Shown piece after piece: positions 1 to 7,601 of a DNA stretch of 64,000 nt; the first letter of the stretch is position 1; the number at the start of each line of letters is the position of its first letter. The position numbers and the translations under genes are program-made. This DNA is from Frateuria_A sp035944355 (lineage in GTDB: Bacteria; Pseudomonadota; Gammaproteobacteria; Xanthomonadales; Rhodanobacteraceae). The notes under the pieces are model-generated. The model was not told the origin of the DNA. It saw only the letters and a list, made by a program, of their open reading frames with translations, and did no database searches. Location of the stretch: positions 248,001-312,000 of the forward strand of contig NZ_DASZBH010000008.1 in assembly GCF_035944355.1 (NCBI RefSeq), written 5' to 3'.

Positions 1-748
1 CGATGAAGCGCTCCTGCAGCGCCAGCGCATCGCGCAGGCGCGCGAACAGCGCATCGATGGTGCGCGTGAGCGGCAGGATCTCCTCCGGCACGTCGGCCTC
101 GCCGATGGGCGTGATTTCCTGCTCGCGCGCGGCCAGCCGCGCGGTGAGCGGCTGCAGCACGCGCAACCCGTAGTTCACGCCGAACCACACCAGCGAGAGC
201 ACGCCCAGCAGCAGCAGCGTCTGCAGCGGCACCGCCATCAGCAGGATTTCGCGCGCACGGCGGCGGCGGTCGGCCAGGGTTTCGGCCACGGTCACGGTCA
301 GTGTGTCGGTCGGGTCGGCGTCCGGATGGATGCTGGCGGTTGCCACGCGCAGGGTGTGCGCGCCGAGCGTGGATTTGTAGAGCACCGGCGGCCCATCCGC
401 CGCCGGGGCGGCGATCTGGTGGAACTGCGCATTGTCGGCGAGCCGGCCGTGCCGTTGGCTGTCCACGCTGAAATAGCTCGGGCCTTCCGGGTCGTATTCG
501 AGCAGGAACCGCGCCTGCCGCGACAAGTGGCCCTCGATGCTGCCCTTGCGCAGCATCTGCGCCAGCGACAGGGCGTTGTCGCTCAGGTCGCGGTCGTGCA
601 CGCGGTTCGAATAGGCCAGCGCCACACCGTAGGTGAGCAGCGCGTCGAGCACCAGCAGCAATCCCACCGGGATCAGCAGGAAGGCCAGCAGGCGCCGGCG
701 CAGGCTCGGCTGCGCCCAGCGCTTGGGGGGTGTTGACGGCTCAGCCAC
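1..748 (-). CDS. Two-component sensor histidine kinase, N-terminal part (cut by window edge)
   Basis: Only about 249 N-terminal codons are in the window; the dimerisation/phosphoacceptor and ATPase domains lie beyond position 1. Translating the minus strand from a GTG at 748 gives a basic N-terminus, a first membrane helix at about residues 20-42, a periplasmic segment of about 125 residues, a second helix at about 170-195 and the start of a HAMP-like linker. This is the layout of the TctE/QseC group (2CSK_N-type sensors). The GTG overlaps the response-regulator stop by 8 bp (GTGGCTGA), so the pair is translationally coupled, regulator first. The kinase would phosphorylate that regulator in response to a periplasmic signal; the signal cannot be read from the sequence. 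Confidence 0.85.
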   Translation of the reverse strand, partial: MAEPSTPPKRWAQPSLRRRLLAFLLIPVGLLLVLDALLTYGVALAYSNRVHDRDLSDNALSLAQMLRKGSIEGHLSRQARFLLEYDPEGPSYFSVDSQRHGRLADNAQFHQIAAPAADGPPVLYKSTLGAHTLRVATASIHPDADPTDTLTVTVAETLADRRRRAREILLMAVPLQTLLLLGVLSLVWFGVNYGLRVLQPLTARLAAREQEITPIGEADVPEEILPLTRTIDALFARLRDALALQERFI

Positions 749-1418
749 CGTCCTGCTCCTCTTCGAGCATGTAGCCCAATCCGCGGATCGTGCGCACGCC
801 GGTGCCGCAGCCGTGCAACTTGCGGCGCAGGCGGTGCACGGCGATGTCCAGGCCGTTGTCGGTCAGTTCCTGGTCCCAGCTGCACAGCGACTCCACCAGT
901 TGCGCGCGGCTGGTCAGCCGTCCGACCCGGGTCGCCAGCGCGGCGAGCACGCCGAATTCGCGGGCGGTCAGTTCCAGCGGCGTCTCGTCGATCCAGGCAC
1001 GGCGTCCGGGCAGGTCCACGCGGAGGTGGCCGAGCTTCAGTTCCGGCGTGCCCTTGCTGGTCACCCGGCGCAGCAGCGCGCGCACGCGCGCCTTGAATTC
1101 GTCCAGCGCGAAGGGCTTGATCAGGTAATCGTCCGCGCCCAGGTCGAGCACGCGCACGCGTTCGTGCAGGCCCTCGCGGGCGGTGATCACCAGCACCGGG
1201 ATCTCGCCGCCGCGCCTGCGCAGGCGATGCAGCACCTCGCTGCCGTCCAGCTTGGGCAGGCCCAGGTCCAGCACCAGCAGGTCATAGGGCGTGTCGTGCA
1301 GGGCGGCGTCGGCCCGCGCGCCGTCCTCGACCACGTCCACGGCGTGCCCGCCATCGCGCAGCGCCGCCGCGACACCGGCGGCGATCGCCGCATCGTCTTC
1401 CGCTATCAGAACGCGCAT
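741..1418 (-). CDS. OmpR/PhoB-family response regulator
   Basis: A 225-residue regulator with an N-terminal receiver domain (start MRVLIAEDD, phosphoacceptor Asp in LLVLDLGLP at about residue 51, Lys in the LIKPF loop near residue 101) and a C-terminal winged-helix DNA-binding domain ending with the usual TIRGLGYML segment. The reading frame extends 13 codons upstream to 1457, but the start at 1418 places the receiver beta-1 strand at the N-terminus as in the family. It is most like the QseB/PmrA/TctD group. It is cotranscribed with the downstream sensor kinase, which overlaps its stop codon. Targets cannot be inferred. Confidence 0.9.
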   Translation of the reverse strand: MRVLIAEDDAAIAAGVAAALRDGGHAVDVVEDGARADAALHDTPYDLLVLDLGLPKLDGSEVLHRLRRRGGEIPVLVITAREGLHERVRVLDLGADDYLIKPFALDEFKARVRALLRRVTSKGTPELKLGHLRVDLPGRRAWIDETPLELTAREFGVLAALATRVGRLTSRAQLVESLCSWDQELTDNGLDIAVHRLRRKLHGCGTGVRTIRGLGYMLEEEQDGG

Positions 1419-1682
1419 GGCCGGGGCAGGGGGTGGGTAGAGTCCATAAGCGCCCATTATGGGCTACGGGGGACGTTATCGCTCGGCAGGGGTGGCCGAT
1501 GTCGCCTGGGCCAGGGCCCGGCGTCGGCATGCTGTGCCGGCACACTTAGCCTGGACTTACACCCGGCCCTTGCGCAGGCGCATGCGCGAGGGCCGTTGAA
1601 TGCGGCTTCAGCTTGGCCTTCACCGCGTGACTGCGGTGCAGGACGCCATGCTTTGTGTAATTTCTCTCCACTGGATCACACC

Positions 1683-2276
1683 ATGACGGCTCCCATGGAC
1701 CCGTACCGCTGGGACCTCGGCCTCTTCCATGCAATCCATGCCGCCGCGCCGCCCTCGCATGCCATGCTGGCATGGGCCCGCGCGCTGGCGGACGCTCCCC
1801 TGGTGCTGACGGCGGGCTTGCTGGGCATGCTGATCCTGCTGCCTCGCCTGTCGATGCGTACGTCCGCCTGTCGGGCGCTCGCCGCGGCCATGCTGGTCCT
1901 CGCGGCCAATGGCCTGATCGGCCTGGTCTGGGATCGGCCCAGGCCCTTCGTGGCGGGCGTCGGCCAGGCGTGGATCGCCCATGCGGCGACCGGAAGCTTT
2001 CCGAGCGACCACCTGACCCTGCAATGGACCGTCGCCGGCATGTTGCTGCTGGAGGGGCGCACGCGGCCGTGGGGTGCGGCGATCGCCTTGCTGGGGCTGC
2101 CCATGGCGTGGGCGCGCGTCTACCTGGGCGTGCACTACCCGAGCGACATGGTTGGCGCCCTGGGCATGGCCGCGTTGGCCACGATGGCCGGCAGGAGCGT
2201 GCTCGGCCGGCAGCGGGCGGGCGCCTTGGGGGCCGCCGCCGCGGAAGATTTCACTGGCCCCACGTTGCGAACATGA
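1683..2276 (+). CDS. PAP2-family membrane phosphatase (undecaprenyl-diphosphatase-like)
   Basis: A 197-residue protein with about five to six hydrophobic helices and the three PAP2 phosphatase motifs: WDRPRPF (motif 1), SFPSDH (motif 2, catalytic His) and RVYLGVHYPSDM (motif 3, nucleophile His). Size and motifs fit BcrC/YbjG-type undecaprenyl-pyrophosphate phosphatases, which recycle the lipid carrier for peptidoglycan and O-antigen; a phosphatidylglycerophosphate or lipid-A phosphatase role is also possible. The ATG at 1683 is chosen because it directly precedes the conserved N-terminus; the longer frame upstream is shadow. The 3' end overlaps the convergent Nramp-like gene by 26 bp. Confidence 0.82.
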   Translation: MTAPMDPYRWDLGLFHAIHAAAPPSHAMLAWARALADAPLVLTAGLLGMLILLPRLSMRTSACRALAAAMLVLAANGLIGLVWDRPRPFVAGVGQAWIAHAATGSFPSDHLTLQWTVAGMLLLEGRTRPWGAAIALLGLPMAWARVYLGVHYPSDMVGALGMAALATMAGRSVLGRQRAGALGAAAAEDFTGPTLRT

Positions 2277-3537
2277 CGATCGCGGCGGCCGCCATCACCA
2301 CCGTCGCCGCCCAGCCGGCAATCTTCAACGCCCAGGGCATCGTGAACTGGCCCATGACCTTGCGCCGCGAACCCATCAGCATCATCACGACCATCAGCGG
2401 GACGGCGGCCACCCCGTTGATGACGGCGCTCCAGTACAGCGCCTTGACCGGGTCGAGCGGCGTCAGGTTGAGGGCGACGCCTATGACGCTGGCCGCCACC
2501 AGCACGCCGTAGAAAAACTTGGCCTCCGTGAGCGTGTATTCGAGCCCGGCCGGCTTCTTGATCGCATCTGCGGCGGCATAGGCGGTGGCGCCCGCCAGCA
2601 CCGGCACGGCCAGCAGGCCGGTGCCGATGATGCCGGCGGCAAACAGCGCGAACGCCAGCCGCCCCGCCAACGGGCGCAGGGTCTCGGCGGCCTCGGCGGA
2701 GGACTGGATGTCGGTCTTGCCGTGCGCATGCAGCACGACGGCGGCGGTCAGGATGATGAAGAACGCGATCAGGTTCGAGAACAGCATGCCCACGGTGGTA
2801 TCGATGCCGATCCGGCTGAGCGCCTGCGGCGCCTGCCAGGGGGCCTTCTTCAGCGGGATGCGCCGTTGGCTGGCGCGGATCTCTTCCACTTCCTGGGCTG
2901 CCTGCCAGCAGAACAGGTAAGGACTGATGGTGGTTCCCAGCAACGCGACCAGGCCGACGGCATATGTGGCGTTCCAGGCGATCGGCGGGTGCACGATGCT
3001 CAGCAGGACATCCCGCCAGGGCACGTGGATCACCAGCACGGTAGCCACGTAGGCCAACAGGCTCAGCGTGAGGATCTTCAGGATCGGCGAATACCGCGAA
3101 AAGGGAATGAACACCTGCAGCAGCAGCGAAAGCACCGCGAAGAGGATCGCATACACCAGCGCCGGGCCGCCGATCAGGAGCTGCAGCGCCGCTCCCATGG
3201 CGCCGATGTCGGCGCCCAGATTGATCACATTGGCGACGACGATGGATACGACCAGGCCGTAGACCAGCGGCTTGGGGTAATGCCGGCGGATGCCGTCCAT
3301 CAATCCGTGGCCGGTCACGCGGCCGATGCCCGCGCTGATCCCCTGGATCGCGATCATCAGCGGGATGGTCAGCAGGATGCACCACAGCGTCCCGTAGCCG
3401 AAGGCGGCACCGACCTGGGAATAGGTCGCGATACCGCTCGGATCGTCATCGGCGGCGCCGGTGATCAGGCCTGCGCTGAACCGGCGCCAGAGGGGGGGCG
3501 GGGTGGATGGACGATCGCTACCGGCTTGCCTGGCCAT
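2251..3537 (-). CDS. Nramp-like divalent metal or cation transporter
   Basis: A 428-residue inner-membrane protein with about eleven hydrophobic helices and the overall Nramp (COG1914) plan. The helix-1 signature reads DDDPSGIATY (residues 30-39) instead of the canonical DPGN core, and the helix-6 signature reads TTISPYL (about 202-208) where MntH/Nramp proteins have a MPH core. The metal-liganding Met is therefore Ser205, the His is Tyr207 and the helix-1 Asn is Gly35. Proteins of this branch are usually annotated as Nramp family; substrate may differ from Mn2+/Fe2+ (Mg2+ and Al3+ are known in divergent branches). It probably shares an mRNA with the upstream porin gene 76 bp away on the same strand. 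Confidence 0.8.
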   Translation of the reverse strand: MARQAGSDRPSTPPPLWRRFSAGLITGAADDDPSGIATYSQVGAAFGYGTLWCILLTIPLMIAIQGISAGIGRVTGHGLMDGIRRHYPKPLVYGLVVSIVVANVINLGADIGAMGAALQLLIGGPALVYAILFAVLSLLLQVFIPFSRYSPILKILTLSLLAYVATVLVIHVPWRDVLLSIVHPPIAWNATYAVGLVALLGTTISPYLFCWQAAQEVEEIRASQRRIPLKKAPWQAPQALSRIGIDTTVGMLFSNLIAFFIILTAAVVLHAHGKTDIQSSAEAAETLRPLAGRLAFALFAAGIIGTGLLAVPVLAGATAYAAADAIKKPAGLEYTLTEAKFFYGVLVAASVIGVALNLTPLDPVKALYWSAVINGVAAVPLMVVMMLMGSRRKVMGQFTMPWALKIAGWAATVVMAAAAIVMFATWGQ

Positions 3538-3613
3538 GCCGCTTCAACCTCCCAACCGACGATGCAAAAAGCATCCGGGTACCCGCGCATGGGAGCCGTG
3601 AAACGGGCGCCGC

Positions 3614-4948
3614 TCAATATTCCAGGTGCACGCGCAGGCCCACGAAACGGGCAGGTCCGCGGTCGCGGTTGTAGCCCGGATGGCGAATGAACTGGACGTC
3701 CGCCGTGACGGACGCGAACGACGTCGCGGCGAGTTCGTAGTAGGCCTCGGCGATCTGCTCCTCGCCATAGTTCAGGCGCCCGTCGCCCAGTACGAAGCCA
3801 GAGCCGCCCGCGGCCAGATAGCGCCGGTGGTCGGGCGAGAGGCCATTCACCACGAAGGCCAGAGCGATCCGATCGCGGGGCCGGTTCCAGCGCGCGCCGG
3901 CCATCTGTCCGCCGAAGCTTGCGTTGCGGTCCGCCTCGGTGAAGACGAACGATTCGGTCTTGCCGTCGTTCCAGCCCCATCGCCCGAACAGTCCCGTGTC
4001 GCCGTCGTCGGCCAGCGGCAGATCGAAGCCCGCCGCGATGCCGTACTTGTGTCGTCCGTCGCGGTCGTCCGAGCGGATGTCCGGCGTGGTTCCCTGCTGC
4101 GCCGCGCGCGCGAGCACGGTGCGGTAGATGCCCATGCGTGCCTTGTTCCGGAAGGCCAGCAGCCACACGGCGGGACCGTTGGCGTCGGCCTGCCAGGTGA
4201 GCTGCAGGTTTTCGTTGCGGGCGCGCCAGATGGGGCCTTCCAGCTTCTGCCCGTTGGCCTGCACCGGCATCTGGTACACGCCGTAGCGCCAGATCCATGG
4301 TCCGTTCGCATAGGTCGCCACGCCGCCGACCGTGTAGCCGCGCGTGTCGGCCGCGAAGTCCCAGGCGAGGTTGTTGAACAGCCCCCAGTTGAGGAACTGC
4401 GTGCGGGTGGAGTTCGCGTAGCGGCTCTGGTCGAAGTCGTCGTTGACGGCGAGCAGCCCGAACTTGAAGCCCAGTCGATGGTCTGCCTGCTGCCCGGGCA
4501 ACTGGTCCATCTTGCGCTTGATCTCGGTGGTGGCGTCGCCGAGCGGGATGTCGTAGGTGACGAACGCCCGCGCCACGTAGGCATTGCGGCTCAGCGAGCC
4601 GCCGCCGCGGATCACGTCGCCGTTGGTCAGGCCGGCCAGGCCGGTGGCGTTGCTGACGCCTTCTCCGCGAAACATCTCCACGTCCAGGTACACCGCCGCA
4701 TGCGGCGCCACCGGCATGCCGAAGTACACGCCGAAGGTGTGGGAGCGCGCCTGGTTGGCTTGCGCGCGCAGGCTCAGCGGCCCGGCATAGGGCGAGTGCA
4801 CGCGGCCCTGGTGCTGGTCGATGAAGGTGTACTGCGCGCCCAGCAGCTGGGGCGCCCACAGGCGGGGTTGCTCGTCGGCCATGGCAGGCCGAAGGAAGAA
4901 CGCGCTGCCGAGGACCAGGGCGCTTGCGCAGAGGCTGGAACGCTTCAT
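3614..4948 (-). CDS. Carbohydrate-selective porin, OprB-like
   Basis: A 444-residue protein with a clear signal peptide (MKRSSLCAS..., cleavage after about AMA, residue 24) followed by alternating beta-barrel sequence and a C-terminal strand ending in an aromatic residue (LRVHLEY), the signature for outer-membrane insertion. Features such as YTFIDQHQG near the mature N-terminus, the NNLAWDFAADTRGYTVG segment and RWGWNDG resemble the OprB sugar-porin family. It is likely to form a passive channel for small solutes. It sits directly upstream of the Nramp-like gene on the same strand, so a joint role in solute or metal entry is possible but unproven. Confidence 0.78.
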   Translation of the reverse strand: MKRSSLCASALVLGSAFFLRPAMADEQPRLWAPQLLGAQYTFIDQHQGRVHSPYAGPLSLRAQANQARSHTFGVYFGMPVAPHAAVYLDVEMFRGEGVSNATGLAGLTNGDVIRGGGSLSRNAYVARAFVTYDIPLGDATTEIKRKMDQLPGQQADHRLGFKFGLLAVNDDFDQSRYANSTRTQFLNWGLFNNLAWDFAADTRGYTVGGVATYANGPWIWRYGVYQMPVQANGQKLEGPIWRARNENLQLTWQADANGPAVWLLAFRNKARMGIYRTVLARAAQQGTTPDIRSDDRDGRHKYGIAAGFDLPLADDGDTGLFGRWGWNDGKTESFVFTEADRNASFGGQMAGARWNRPRDRIALAFVVNGLSPDHRRYLAAGGSGFVLGDGRLNYGEEQIAEAYYELAATSFASVTADVQFIRHPGYNRDRGPARFVGLRVHLEY

Positions 4949-5111
4949 TCGTGGCTCCGTGGAGATGACTGCCGGCTAGCATGACCGACATTCCCTGCGT
5001 CGCGATATCTAGACGATGTCAACGCCCTCGGGTGGCGCGGCGGTAGCGTGGGGGCGTCCGTTCGGCCTCTCAGCGGTTCCTGCCGCTACGCGTGACTTCA
5101 GGCCCATGTAC

Positions 5112-5130
5112 TAGTACGAACTTCGCACTA
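5112..5130. promoter_or_regulatory. Candidate PadR operator (inverted repeat)
   Basis: TAGTACGAA-c-TTCGCACTA is a 19-bp inverted repeat with 8 of 9 paired positions, 41 bp before the padR start, and it overlaps a second perfect palindrome GTACTAGTAC (5108-5117). PadR repressors are winged-helix dimers that commonly bind such palindromes in their own promoter. The site is inferred from symmetry and position only. Confidence 0.5.
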
Positions 5131-5170
5131 ACCTTCAGCTCGACCCAGGCGGCAGTGCAGGCGAGCTCAA

Positions 5171-5533
5171 GTGGACGATCGCGTCGGCCATCTGAAGAAG
5201 TTCCAGAAGGAGCTCTCCGCGGGCACCGTCTCGCTGGTGCTGCTGGCGGTGCTGGGGCAATCGCGCCAGCCGCTGTACGGCTACCAGATCGCCAAGCGGC
5301 TGGAAGAACTGGGCGAGGGCGTGCTGGCGGGCAAGCAGAGCGCGTTGTACCCGGTGCTGCGCAACCTGGAGGCGGCCGGGCTGCTGGCCAGCGAGGTGGA
5401 GCCGTCGGTGAGCGGGCCACCGCGCCGCTATTACCGCGTTACCAAGCCGGGGCGGGAAGTGCTGCGCGAATGGGTCGCGGCCTGGAACGCCACGCGTGAT
5501 TCCGTCGACAAGGTCCTTCAAGGAGAGGTGTGA
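5171..5533 (+). CDS. PadR-family transcriptional regulator
   Basis: A 120-residue winged-helix regulator. The segment LLAVLGQSRQPLYGYQIAKR through ALYPVLRNLEAAGLL is the PadR N-terminal DNA-binding domain, followed by the wing (PPRRYYRVTKPGREVL) and a short C-terminal helix, so this is the small PadR type. The start is a GTG at 5171. Its stop codon overlaps the next start (TGATG), so it is translationally coupled to a membrane protein with an N-terminal HAAS-type domain, the standard partner of PadR regulators. It probably represses its own operon through the palindrome at 5108-5130. Confidence 0.88.
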   Translation: MDDRVGHLKKFQKELSAGTVSLVLLAVLGQSRQPLYGYQIAKRLEELGEGVLAGKQSALYPVLRNLEAAGLLASEVEPSVSGPPRRYYRVTKPGREVLREWVAAWNATRDSVDKVLQGEV

Positions 5534-6450
5534 TGAACGCACCGCGCACGATCAACCAATACCTGGACCAGCTGCGGGAGGCCCTGCGCGGCGCCGATCC
5601 TGCGCTGGTGCAGGACGCGCTCTACGACGCGGAGGAGCACCTGCGCGCGGAACTGGCCGATCAGCCCGGACGCAGCGAGGCGGACATGCTGGCGCACGTG
5701 GTCGGCAGCTACGGCGCGCCGGACGAGGTGGCCGAGCTTTACCGCGACCAGGAGATCAGGATCCAGCGCGCGCTGCGCCCGCCGCCGCCGCCGAAGCGCC
5801 GCTCGCTGGCCGGGCGCTTCTTCGGTGTGGCGGCCGACCCGCGCACCTATGGCGCGCTGTTCTACATGGTGCTGGCGCTGGCTACCGGCATCTTCTACTT
5901 CACCTGGGCGGTGACCGGCATCTCGCTGTCGGCCGGGCTTTCGGTACTCATCGTCGGGCTGCCTTTCATCGTGTTGTTCTTCGGCTCGGTGCGCGTGCTC
6001 TCGCTGGTGGAGGGACGCATCGTCGAGGCGATGCTCGGCGCGCGCATGCCGCGGCGCCCGCCGTATCCCACTCAGGGGCTGACGCTGATGAAACGCATCG
6101 GGGCGATGTTCACCGATGCGCGCACCTGGACCACGCTGCTCTACATGCTGCTGATGCTGCCGCTGGGGATTCTCTACTTCACCGTGGCTGTGGTGCTGGT
6201 CAGCCTGTCGGTGGGCTTCATCGGCGCGCCGGTCGCCTGGGCGTTCGCACCGCGCTGGATGTCGGACGCATACGTCAACGGCCAGCCCATGATCGACTGG
6301 GGCTTCGGCCAGCATCTGCCTGGCTGGGGCGACGCGATCGTGCTGTGCGTGCTGGGCGTGCTGCTGCTGTTCGCCACGCTGCACCTGGCGCGCGGGCTGG
6401 GCCGCATGCATGGGCACCTGGCGCGGCACTTGCTGGTGCGCGGGAGCTGA
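5533..6450 (+). CDS. HAAS-domain/putative sensor membrane protein
   Basis: A 305-residue protein coupled to padR. Residues 1-80 form a soluble helical region (YLDQLREALR..., ALYDAEEHLRAEL, YGAPDEVAELYRD) typical of the HAAS/DUF1700 domain. The rest carries two similar halves of paired membrane helices (about 105-160 and 200-290), each preceded by a repeated RRS...FFGV...DPRTYGALFYM or RIGAMFTDARTWTTLLYML segment, the pattern of the Pfam putative-sensor domain. The start at 5533 follows AGGAGAGG; the alternative GTG at 5530 is inside the padR stop. Function in this family is not established; it is thought to control membrane-linked signalling together with PadR. Confidence 0.75.
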   Translation: MNAPRTINQYLDQLREALRGADPALVQDALYDAEEHLRAELADQPGRSEADMLAHVVGSYGAPDEVAELYRDQEIRIQRALRPPPPPKRRSLAGRFFGVAADPRTYGALFYMVLALATGIFYFTWAVTGISLSAGLSVLIVGLPFIVLFFGSVRVLSLVEGRIVEAMLGARMPRRPPYPTQGLTLMKRIGAMFTDARTWTTLLYMLLMLPLGILYFTVAVVLVSLSVGFIGAPVAWAFAPRWMSDAYVNGQPMIDWGFGQHLPGWGDAIVLCVLGVLLLFATLHLARGLGRMHGHLARHLLVRGS

Positions 6451-6479
6451 ACCTCCGGCGGGTGCGCGCAATGCGCGTG

Positions 6480-6773
6480 CTAGAAGTCCTCGCCGTCGAC
6501 GATTTCCAGGCCGGCATCCAGGCGGCGGGCCTCGGTTTCGGCGACCGCGCGTACGGCGTCCGCGCGCATGTCGTCGGGCGCGTCCACTTCCACCATGAAC
6601 ACGCGGCCCTCGTTGTCGTCGACGAGCTGGGCGGAGCTGGAGTCGTCGCGCACGCCCAGCATGAAGTCTTCGATTTCCTCGACGTGCTCGATGCCGTCGA
6701 TGCCGTGCAGCACGGAAATGATGGAGTCGGCGGTCTCGCGGTTGCCGATCAGGCGAAGGCGGATCATGGACAT
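6480..6773 (-). CDS. Small conserved-looking hypothetical protein
   Basis: A 97-residue acidic protein starting MSMIRLRLIGN, with GGAG 8-9 nt before the ATG at 6773; the frame continues upstream to 6827 without a better start. The beta-alpha-beta-beta-alpha-beta hydrophobic pattern (IRLRLIG, ADSIISVLHGI, VEEIEDFML, RVFMVEVDAP, RADAVRAVAETEARRL, AGLEIVDG) suggests a small ferredoxin-like, ACT-type fold. No catalytic motif is visible and I do not recognise the family. It is convergent with the upstream sensor gene (29 bp apart) and divergent from the methyltransferase gene. Confidence 0.7.
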   Translation of the reverse strand: MSMIRLRLIGNRETADSIISVLHGIDGIEHVEEIEDFMLGVRDDSSSAQLVDDNEGRVFMVEVDAPDDMRADAVRAVAETEARRLDAGLEIVDGEDF

Positions 6774-6906
6774 GGCGGGCTCCGGTTGGGGGCGTCCGGA
6801 AAATGCTGGGGCCGGCCATGTGTGCACTCGGTGATCGAACGCGGTGGCCTGGCGCGTCGGGCGGCGGGCCGCGAGGGCTTACCATGGCCTTTTGCGGAAG
6901 CACGCC

Positions 6907-7515
6907 ATGCCCAAGTCCTACGACCGCGCCTATTTCGACAAGTGGTACCGCGACCCGCGCCACGCCGTGGCTTCTCCGGCGGAGCTCAAGCGCAAGGTCG
7001 CCCTGGCGGTGGCGCAGGCGGAGTACTACCTGGGCCGGCCGCTGCGCAACGTGCTGGACGTCGGCTGCGGCGAGGCGCCCTGGCGCGCGCCGCTGCGCGC
7101 GTTGCGACCGGGCGTGGCCTACCGTGGCCTGGATGCGAGCCCGTACGTGGTCGCCCGTTACGGACGCAGCCGCAACATCGGGCTGGCGCGCTTCGGGCAG
7201 CTCGAACACCTGCGCTTCGACACGCGCTTCGACCTGATCGTCTGCACCGACGTGCTGCATTACCTCAAGCCGGCGGAGATTCGCGCCGGCCTGGTAGGCA
7301 TCGGCGAGATGCTGGAAGGCGTGGCCTTCCTCGAGGCGTTCACCAGCCACGACGACGTGGTGGGCGACTGCGAAGGGTTTTTCTCGCGCCCGCCTTCCTG
7401 GTACCTTCGCCGGTTCGCGCAGGCCGGCCTGCTTCCCTGCGGCTCGCACGGCTACCTGGGTCCGCGGCTGGAGCGGCACGTCGCAGCACTGGAGCGCGCG
7501 CAGGTCGCGGCCTAG
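6907..7515 (+). CDS. Class I SAM-dependent methyltransferase
   Basis: A 202-residue protein with a methyltransferase fold: motif I VLDVGCGEAPW (about 48-58) for SAM binding, an acidic residue after beta-2 (YRGLDASPY), and a post-motif LIVCTDVLHYL resembling the motif IV strand. The N-terminus SYDRAYFDKWYR is typical of small-molecule methyltransferases of this type. The ATG at 6907 is used because the preceding 21 codons of the open frame are non-conserved in character. The substrate is not evident and the neighbours give no clue. Confidence 0.8.
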   Translation: MPKSYDRAYFDKWYRDPRHAVASPAELKRKVALAVAQAEYYLGRPLRNVLDVGCGEAPWRAPLRALRPGVAYRGLDASPYVVARYGRSRNIGLARFGQLEHLRFDTRFDLIVCTDVLHYLKPAEIRAGLVGIGEMLEGVAFLEAFTSHDDVVGDCEGFFSRPPSWYLRRFAQAGLLPCGSHGYLGPRLERHVAALERAQVAA

Positions 7516-7601
7516 GCATTCACGGCGCCGATGGGGGGCCGTTCGCATAATCGTCGCCTGCCCGCCTTCGCTGCGGGCGATCGCTCCTTGAAGAGGTGGA
7601 C

